Assembly (NCBI RefSeq): GCF_001713455.1
Contig: NZ_CP016464.1
Location: forward strand, 1,908,001-1,972,000
Direction of reading: 5' to 3'
DNA: 64,000 nt
Origin: Bosea sp. RAC05
GTDB lineage: Bacteria; Pseudomonadota; Alphaproteobacteria; Rhizobiales; Beijerinckiaceae
A program made the position numbers and the translations under genes. This document shows, piece by piece, positions 55,438 to 61,261 of this stretch (positions within the stretch are counted from its first letter, which is position 1; each line of letters starts with the position of its first letter). Under the pieces are notes generated by a model. It was not told the DNA's origin and searched no databases. It worked only from the letters and a program-made list of their open reading frames with translations.

Positions 55438-56217
55438 TCACGAACCCGGCGACCAGTTGGCACGCTCGCCCCAGCCGGCCAGCGTTCCATCGATCCAGCG
55501 GCGTTGCGGCGCGACGAGAACGCCCTGGCTGAGCAGGCCGCAGCTTTTCCCCGAAGGCCCGGTCGACCAGCTCGTCACCGCGATCACGCCGTCGCCGTCC
55601 CGTCCCATCATCGGACCGCCGGAATCGCCCTGGCAGGCGCCTGGGCCCGCCGTCTTGCCGGCTCCGACGGGGTCGGCCGCCCAGAGCAGCAGCTTGCCGG
55701 GCCCATAGGGCTCGACCACCGCAAGCGCCGCCGAGCGATAGACGCCGGTGCTGCGGGCCTCGCCCTCGCGCGAGACGCCGTAGCCGGCCAGCACGACCGG
55801 CGCCCCGCTGCGTGGCGGCGCGCCATCGCGCAGATCGGCGGGCCTGAACCGGCCGGGCAGGGGCTGGGACAGGCGCAGCAAGGCCAGATCGATGGAGCGC
55901 TGCCGCGTCGCGACGGCGTTGGCGCGGAAGTCCGGATGCATCGCGACGGCGGCAGGCGGCAGCAGAACAGGCTCGCCGCCGTCCTTCCAGTGGATGCGCA
56001 GTTCCGTGCCGCCCGCCGCGCAATGGGCGGCGGTGAGAACGGTTCGCGGCGACAGCACGATGCCGGTGCACACGCCGCCGCGTGCGTTCAGGACCATCAG
56101 CGTCGAGCCGCCGAGCGGCCCGCCCTCGCGGCCGGCGACCACGGCGCCGGCCTGGGGCACGGCCAGCGCCAGACCGCAGACGATGCTGCCCAGGCTGATC
56201 AGACGTCCGATGCGCAT
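55438..56217 (-). CDS. Secreted trypsin-like serine protease (second of two, antisense in GTA cluster)
   Basis: This intact 259-aa S1 protease has signal peptide SIVCGLALAVPQAGA, the Ile/Val-type start VVAGREGG and the full triad: His65 (LTAAHCAAGG), Asp110 (RSIDLALLRL), Ser199 (GACQGDSGGP). Paired Cys residues suggest disulphides in the periplasm. It is upstream of the frameshifted paralogue (66-bp gap), so both are likely one transcript. ATG 56215-56217 with GGAGGAG. It lies between capsid g5 and connector g6, reading against them. Confidence 0.87.
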   Translation of the reverse strand: MRIGRLISLGSIVCGLALAVPQAGAVVAGREGGPLGGSTLMVLNARGGVCTGIVLSPRTVLTAAHCAAGGTELRIHWKDGGEPVLLPPAAVAMHPDFRANAVATRQRSIDLALLRLSQPLPGRFRPADLRDGAPPRSGAPVVLAGYGVSREGEARSTGVYRSAALAVVEPYGPGKLLLWAADPVGAGKTAGPGACQGDSGGPMMGRDGDGVIAVTSWSTGPSGKSCGLLSQGVLVAPQRRWIDGTLAGWGERANWSPGS

Positions 56218-56290
56218 CGCGCTCCTCCGGTGACGGAAGACGCTCGATAGCGCGTCGCTCCCCGCAATTGAACCCTCGATCGGAGCGCCC

Positions 56291-56860
56291 ATGACGCCGC
56301 TTGCCCTGACCCCGCCGGCCGAGGAGCCGGTCTCTCTGGCCGAGGCGCGCGCCTTCCTGCGCCTGGACGAGACGGCGGAGGAAGATCTGCTGGCCACGCT
56401 GATCACGGCCGCCCGGCTGATGGTGGAAGCCGCGTCGGGGCGCCTGCTCGTCGATCAGGCCTGGCGCATCGTGATCGATCGCTGGCCGCAGGGCGGCGCG
56501 CTGCGGCTGCCGCTCTCGCCCGTCGGAGCGATCACGGCCGCGCGGGTCTATGACGCGCTCGGCATTGCCCAGCCGGTCCAGCCATCGGCCCTGCGTCTCG
56601 ACACCAGCGCCGATCCGCCGCTCCTGCAGGTGGTCGGGGAGGTGCCGGAAATCGGCCGGGCCCAGGGCGCGATCGAGATCGACGTCGTGGCCGGTTTCGG
56701 AGCGACCGCGGCCGCGGTTCCGGCCCTGCTGCGACAGGCGGTCCTGCGCCTGGCCGCGCGCTGGTTCGAGCACCGGGGCGATGTCGTCGGGCGCGATGCC
56801 GAGGCCCTGCCGCCCGAGATCCTGGCGCTGGTCGCGCCGTTCCGCCGCGCGAGGCTCTGA
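56291..56860 (+). CDS. GTA head-tail connector protein (g6, gp6-like)
   Basis: This 189-aa adaptor is predicted to bind below the portal. It has the gp6-like pattern PVSLAEARAFLRLDETAEEDLLATLI followed by AARLMVEAASGRLLVDQAW and a C-terminal helix RQAVLRLAARWFEHRG. ATG at 56291, after the divergent protease gene by 73 bp, so a promoter for the tail half of the cluster must be here or transcription must read through the antisense pair. It lies 3 bp upstream of g7. Confidence 0.88.
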   Translation: MTPLALTPPAEEPVSLAEARAFLRLDETAEEDLLATLITAARLMVEAASGRLLVDQAWRIVIDRWPQGGALRLPLSPVGAITAARVYDALGIAQPVQPSALRLDTSADPPLLQVVGEVPEIGRAQGAIEIDVVAGFGATAAAVPALLRQAVLRLAARWFEHRGDVVGRDAEALPPEILALVAPFRRARL

Positions 56861-56863
56861 GCC

Positions 56864-57208
56864 ATGGCGCCTTCGAACCCGGATCGGGCCCGCGTCGGGG
56901 CGCTGCGTCGGCGGCTCTTGCTCGAGGCCGCGGTGGCGACGCCCGATGGTCTCGGCGGGACAACGCAGGTCTACGAGACCGTGGCTGCCGTCTGGGCCCA
57001 GCTCGAATGGATCGCTGGCGGCGAGCGCTGGCGCCGGGGGCGGCCCGAGCAGGTCGCGACACACCGCGTCACCCTGCGCTGGCGCGCCGGTGTCGATGCC
57101 GGCCAGCGCCTGCGCGACGGCGACCGCCTCTTCGACATCCGCGCGGTGGCCGACCCCGATGGCGGCCGGCGCCGGCTGGTCTGTCTGGTGCAGGAGATCG
57201 GACCTTGA
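56864..57208 (+). CDS. GTA head closure / head-tail adaptor protein (g7)
   Basis: This 114-aa protein of the SPP1 gp16 / head-tail joining type has RVGALRRRLLLEAAVATPDGLGG and VWAQLEWIAGGERW then HRVTLRWRAGVDAGQRLRDG, typical of the RcGTA head closure protein. Its TGA overlaps the TTG start of g8. Confidence 0.86.
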   Translation: MAPSNPDRARVGALRRRLLLEAAVATPDGLGGTTQVYETVAAVWAQLEWIAGGERWRRGRPEQVATHRVTLRWRAGVDAGQRLRDGDRLFDIRAVADPDGGRRRLVCLVQEIGP

Positions 57209-57615
57209 GTGACCCCATTCTGGCGCTTCGCGCCGCGATCCAGGCGCGGCTCGAGGCCGATCCAGGCCTCACGGCCCTGATCGGCCCCGCCCGCATCCAT
57301 GACGAGGCGCCGCGGGGCGCTAGCGGCACCTACATCGTGCATGGCGAGGTCGAGGCGCGCGACTGGTCGACCGGCAGCGACAGCGGTTGCGAGCAGGAGT
57401 TCGGCCTCACCGTCTGGGCCGGCGAGAGCGGCTCGTCGCGGCTGGCGCTGGAAGCCGCCGCGCGCATCGTCGCTCTGCTCGACGGGGCCGGTCTCACGCT
57501 GTCGGGCCACCGGCTGGTCAATCTGCGCTGGCGCTCGCACCGCCTGGCCCGCGACGCCGCGACCGGGCTGGCATCCGTCGCGATCCGCTTCCGCGCGGTG
57601 ACGGAAGCACCATGA
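57205..57615 (+). CDS. GTA tail terminator-like protein, DUF3168 (g8)
   Basis: This 136-aa DUF3168 protein starts with TTG at 57205, overlapping the g7 TGA (TTGA), with CAGGAG upstream. It begins LSDPILALRAAIQARLEADPG and shows HGEVEARDWSTGSDSG and LRWRSHRLARDAATG, the RcGTA g8 pattern. It probably caps the tail tube at the head side. Confidence 0.87.
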   Translation: MSDPILALRAAIQARLEADPGLTALIGPARIHDEAPRGASGTYIVHGEVEARDWSTGSDSGCEQEFGLTVWAGESGSSRLALEAAARIVALLDGAGLTLSGHRLVNLRWRSHRLARDAATGLASVAIRFRAVTEAP

Positions 57616-57647
57616 TTTCAAACACATCGTGATGAGGGAGAGGCCGG

Positions 57648-58058
57648 ATGTCGGCACAGAAGGGCAAGGACCTGCTGCTCAAGGCGGCGGATGCGGGTGG
57701 GGTGTTCGTCACCGTTGCCGGGCTGAGGGCGCGCCAGATCGCGTTCAATGCGGAGGCGGTGGACGTGACGCACTCCGAATCCGCCGGTCGCTGGCGCGAA
57801 TTGCTGGCGGGAGCCGGCATGCGCCGCGCCGCCATCAGCGGCGCCGGCATCTTCAAGGACGAGGCGTCGGACGCGCTGGTGCGCCAGATCTTCTTCGATG
57901 GGGTGATCCGCAATTGGCAGGTGATCGTGCCCGATTTCGGCACCGTGACCGGCCCCTTCCAGCTCTCGAGCCTGGAGTATCGCGGCGACCATGCCGGCGA
58001 GGTCACCTTCGACCTGTCGCTGGAGTCGGCCGGCCAGCTCGCCTTCACGGCCCTCTGA
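57648..58058 (+). CDS. GTA major tail (tube) protein, TP901-1 type (g9)
   Basis: This 136-aa tube subunit starts MSAQKGKDLLLKA, has VTHSESAGRWRELLAGAG and SSLEYRGDHAGEVTFDLSLESAG, typical of TP901-1/RcGTA major tail proteins. A GGGAGAGG ribosome binding site is present. It is expected to be made in many copies per particle. Confidence 0.92.
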   Translation: MSAQKGKDLLLKAADAGGVFVTVAGLRARQIAFNAEAVDVTHSESAGRWRELLAGAGMRRAAISGAGIFKDEASDALVRQIFFDGVIRNWQVIVPDFGTVTGPFQLSSLEYRGDHAGEVTFDLSLESAGQLAFTAL

Positions 58059-58068
58059 GGAGGCGGCG

Positions 58069-58434
58069 ATGATCAACCGGCACCGGGGCGACACCGCCCT
58101 GATGGTCGAGGGCGAGGCGCTGCCGATGCGGCTGACGCTGGGCGCGCTCGCCGAACTCGAACACGCCTTCAGCGTCGACAGCCTGCCGGCGCTGGGCGAG
58201 CGCTTTGCCTCCGGCCGGCTCTCGGCCCGCGATCTTGCCCGCATTCTCGGTGCCGGGCTGCGCGGGGCCGGCGCCACAATCGACGATCGCCAGGTTGCCG
58301 AACTCGGCTTCGATGGCGGCCTCAACGGTGCAATCAAGGCCGCCATCGCCTTGCTCGACGCGACCTTCGGCGCTGACGACAGTGCTCCGGAGGCAGCGGA
58401 CACGCCGCGCCCTCCGCTGCCGCCGGCGGCGTGA
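58069..58434 (+). CDS. GTA gp10-family protein (tail assembly)
   Basis: This 121-aa protein begins MINRHRGDTALMVEGEALPMRLTLG and continues AELEHAFSVDSLPALGERF and SARDLARILGAGLRGAG, matching the GTA gp10 family (transfer-agent family DUF). GAGGAGGCGG precedes the ATG. Its end overlaps the GTG of the next gene; by analogy with lambda gpG/gpGT these two may assist tape-measure folding. Confidence 0.88.
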   Translation: MINRHRGDTALMVEGEALPMRLTLGALAELEHAFSVDSLPALGERFASGRLSARDLARILGAGLRGAGATIDDRQVAELGFDGGLNGAIKAAIALLDATFGADDSAPEAADTPRPPLPPAA

Positions 58435-58640
58435 GCCCGTCGGCGGAGGCCGTTCCTTTTCCCTGGCGCGAGGTCATGGCGTTCGGGCTCGGCCGGCTTG
58501 GCTGGCCGCCGGCCGTGTTCTGGGCCGCGACACCACGCGAAATCGTCGCGGCCCTGCGGGTTCACCAACCGGCCGACACCGCGACCGCGCCCCGGCGCGT
58601 CGATCTGCAGGCGCTGATGGCGGCCCATCCCGACGCCTGA
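58431..58640 (+). CDS. GTA tail assembly chaperone (g10.1)
   Basis: This 69-aa small protein starts at a GTG overlapping the g10 TGA (GTGA) and shows FPWREVMAFGLGRLGWPPAVFW and TPREIVAALR, the phage tail assembly chaperone signature (DUF2376-like). It likely works with g10 on the tape measure. Confidence 0.87.
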   Translation: MSPSAEAVPFPWREVMAFGLGRLGWPPAVFWAATPREIVAALRVHQPADTATAPRRVDLQALMAAHPDA

Positions 58641-58677
58641 CCAGGCGGCCACCCCCTGTTCGAAAGCGAGGCCCACC

Positions 58678-59268
58678 ATGGCCGACGACGAGATCGACCT
58701 GTCCTCCCGCCTCTCCGATCTGCGCTCGCTCGGCTCGCTGACGCAGAGCCTCGACAAATCAGCCGCAAGCTTCGGCAAGTCGATCACCAACGCCTTCGCC
58801 AAGGGCATCATCGAGGGAAAGCGCTTCGAGGACGTGCTGCGCAGCGTCGGTCGCTCGATCACCGAAACGCTGCTGAAGTCGGCGCTGAAGCCTCTCCAGT
58901 CGAGCCTCTCCAGCCTGCTGGGGACGGGGATCAAGGGGCTGACGGGCCTGTTCGGCGGCGTCGGCCTGGGAGGCGGGGCCACCGCTCCGGTCGCCGCCTT
59001 CGCCGAAGGCGGGGTGATCGCCTCGCCCGCCTATTTCCCGCTCGGGCGGGGGCTCGGGCTGATGGGCGAGCGCGGGGCCGAAGCGATTCTGCCGCTGTCG
59101 CGCGGCGCCGACGGCAAGCTCGGCGTCCGCTCCTCGGCCGAGACGCGCCGCCCGCTCAACGTCGTCGTCCAGGTTTCGACGCCGGATGCCGACAGCTTCC
59201 GACGCTCGGAGGCGCAGGTGTCGGCCGCGATCGCACGGGCCGTCGCCCGCGGCGGCCGCGCGCTCTGA
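58678..59268 (+). CDS. GTA tail tape measure protein (g11)
   Basis: This 196-aa tape measure is short, in keeping with the small tails of RcGTA-like particles (RcGTA g11 is similarly short). It has GTA-typical SFGKSITNAFAKGIIEGKRFEDVLR, a Gly-rich hydrophobic centre (LLGTGIKGLTGLFGGVG) and the AEGGVIASPAYFPLG and GERGAEAILPLSRG motifs. Confidence 0.9.
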   Translation: MADDEIDLSSRLSDLRSLGSLTQSLDKSAASFGKSITNAFAKGIIEGKRFEDVLRSVGRSITETLLKSALKPLQSSLSSLLGTGIKGLTGLFGGVGLGGGATAPVAAFAEGGVIASPAYFPLGRGLGLMGERGAEAILPLSRGADGKLGVRSSAETRRPLNVVVQVSTPDADSFRRSEAQVSAAIARAVARGGRAL

Positions 59269-59280
59269 AACGGGGTGCTC

Positions 59281-59919
59281 ATGAGCGATTTCCACGAGAT
59301 CCGCTTTCCGACCGACATCGCCCGTGGGGCGCGTGGCGGGCCCGAGCGCCTGACGCAGATCGTCGCGCTCGCGTCGGGCCGCGAAGTGCGCAACAGCCGC
59401 TGGGCCCATTCCCGCCGGCGCTACGATGCCGGCCTCGGCATCCGCAGCCTCGATGCGCTGGCGGAGGTCGTCGCCTTTTTCGAGGAGCGCCGCGGCCGGC
59501 TCTACGGCTTCCGCTGGCGCGATGGCCTCGACTGGAAGAGCTGCCCGCCCTCGCAGGGCCCCACGGCGACCGACCTGGCGATCGGCACCGGCGATGGCCT
59601 TACGGCGAGTTTCCAGCTCTGCAAGCATTACGGCACGGGCCTGGCGACCTACCGCCGCCCGATCCGCAAACCGGTTCCCGGCGAGGTCATGGTCGCGGTC
59701 GATGGAACGGCCGTCGACCCCGCCCACGTCACCTGCGACGCAACGAACGGTCTGGTGACCTTCGCAGCCGGCCATGCGCCCGCGCCGGGCGCCGTCGTCA
59801 CGGCGGGCTTCCTGTTCGACGTGCCGGTGCGCTTCGACATCGACGCGATCGAGATCGACCTCTCGGCCTTCGAGGCCGGCGAGATCCCGCGGATTCCGGT
59901 CGTCGAGATCCTGTCCTGA
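59281..59919 (+). CDS. GTA distal tail protein, DUF2460 (g12)
   Basis: This 212-aa baseplate/distal tail protein of DUF2460 starts MSDFHEIRFPTDIARGARG, contains GREVRNSRWAHSRRRYDAG, FFEERRGRLYGFRWRD and ends FDIDAIEIDLSAFEAGEIPR, all standard for the family. ATG at 59281; a GTG six bases ahead is less likely. Confidence 0.92.
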   Translation: MSDFHEIRFPTDIARGARGGPERLTQIVALASGREVRNSRWAHSRRRYDAGLGIRSLDALAEVVAFFEERRGRLYGFRWRDGLDWKSCPPSQGPTATDLAIGTGDGLTASFQLCKHYGTGLATYRRPIRKPVPGEVMVAVDGTAVDPAHVTCDATNGLVTFAAGHAPAPGAVVTAGFLFDVPVRFDIDAIEIDLSAFEAGEIPRIPVVEILS

Positions 59920-59939
59920 AGCCCTGCAGGAGCTGTCCC

Positions 59940-60821
59940 ATGCGCGCGATCCCCGAGGCCCTGGCCGACCATCTGGCCCAGGGCGCGACCACGCTTTGCC
60001 GTTGCTGGAGCCTGACGCGGCGGGACGGTCTCGTCCTCGGCTTCACCGACCATGACGGCCCCCTCGTCTTCGACGGCGTCACCTTCGCGGCGACGACCGG
60101 GCTCGAGGCGGCGGAGACGAGCGCGGAGCTCGGCTTCGCGGTCGGAGGCGGCGACGTCGCGGGCGCGTTCGCGGCGAGCGGACTGAACGAGGCCGATCTC
60201 GCCCGCGGGCTCTATGACGATGCCAGGGTGACGCTCTGGCTGGTCAACTGGGCCGATCCCGCCCAGCGACTCCGTCTCGAAACCGGCTTCGTCGGCGAGG
60301 TTCGCCGCAGCGACGGCGCCTTCACGGCCGAGGTGCGGGGGCTGGCCAAGGCCTTCGACGAGGAGCGGGGGCGGCTCTACTTGCGCTCATGCTCGGCCGA
60401 TCTCGGCGATTCCCGCTGCGGGGTCGCGCTGGCGGTCGCCGAAGCCGCCGTGACAACGACCGACGGCCGGTTGAGCCTGACGGCGGCGGCGCTGGCCGCC
60501 TTCGCGGACGGATACATGACCGGCGGGCGGCTGGTCTTCACCGGCGGGGACGCGATCGGTTTTGCGACCGAGGTGAAGCGCCACGCTGCGACCGGAATGG
60601 ATGCCTCGCTGGAACTCTGGCAGGCGTCGCCGGCGGCGATCCGGCCGGGCGATCCCTTCACCGTCTCCCCCGGCTGCGACAAGAGCTTCGCCACCTGCCG
60701 GGCCAAGTTCGGCAACGGGGTCAATTTCCGCGGCTTCCCGCACATTCCCGGCAACGACTTCATCATCGGCGGCGTCCGGCCGGGTGATGGCGCCCTCGAC
60801 GGTGGCAGCCTGTTCCGATGA
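59940..60821 (+). CDS. GTA hub protein, DUF2163 / phage BR0599 family (g13)
   Basis: This 293-aa baseplate hub protein has DUF2163 hallmarks: TTLCRCWSLTRRDGLVLGFTDHD at the start, RGLAKAFDEERGRLYLRSC and C-terminal CDKSFATCRAKFGNGVNFRGFP (Cys-rich, likely metal or disulphide site) ending FPHIPGNDF. GCAGGAGC lies ahead of the ATG. Its end overlaps g14 (ATGA). Confidence 0.93.
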   Translation: MRAIPEALADHLAQGATTLCRCWSLTRRDGLVLGFTDHDGPLVFDGVTFAATTGLEAAETSAELGFAVGGGDVAGAFAASGLNEADLARGLYDDARVTLWLVNWADPAQRLRLETGFVGEVRRSDGAFTAEVRGLAKAFDEERGRLYLRSCSADLGDSRCGVALAVAEAAVTTTDGRLSLTAAALAAFADGYMTGGRLVFTGGDAIGFATEVKRHAATGMDASLELWQASPAAIRPGDPFTVSPGCDKSFATCRAKFGNGVNFRGFPHIPGNDFIIGGVRPGDGALDGGSLFR

Positions 60822-61261
60822 AGGCGCCCCTGCTCCGTGACGACATCGTCGAGGCGACGAGGGGCTGGATCAGCACGCCCTATCACCACCAGGCCTCCCT
60901 GCGAGGCGTCGGCTGCGACTGCCTCGGGCTCGTGCGCGGGGTCTGGCGCGATCTCCATGGCAGCGAGCCCGAGCAGCCGCCCCCCTACACGCCGGGCTGG
61001 GCGGAAAGTCTCGGGACGGAAACGCTGGCCGCCGCAGCGCTGCGCCATCTCGTCCCCGTCGAACCGGGAGAGGCGCGAGCGGGCGACGTGCTGCTGTTTC
61101 GCTGGCGGGCGCATCTGCCTGCCAAGCACTGCGCCATCCTCAGCGCGCCCGACCGCATCATCCACGCCCATGACGGCGCAGCGGTCGCCGAGGTCGCCCT
61201 CACGCCGTGGTGGTGGCGGCATCTCAGCCACGCCTTCTCCTTTCCGGGAGTAATCGACTGA
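60818..61261 (+). CDS. GTA NlpC/P60 cell-wall peptidase (g14)
   Basis: This 147-aa NlpC/P60 peptidase probably cuts peptidoglycan at cell entry. It shows the catalytic Cys in GCDCLGLVRGVW (Cys35) and a His in LPAKHCAIL (about residue 104). It is coupled to g13 by ATGA and to g15 by TGATG. The TPYHHQASL start is typical of the GTA enzyme. Confidence 0.92.
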   Translation: MKAPLLRDDIVEATRGWISTPYHHQASLRGVGCDCLGLVRGVWRDLHGSEPEQPPPYTPGWAESLGTETLAAAALRHLVPVEPGEARAGDVLLFRWRAHLPAKHCAILSAPDRIIHAHDGAAVAEVALTPWWWRHLSHAFSFPGVID

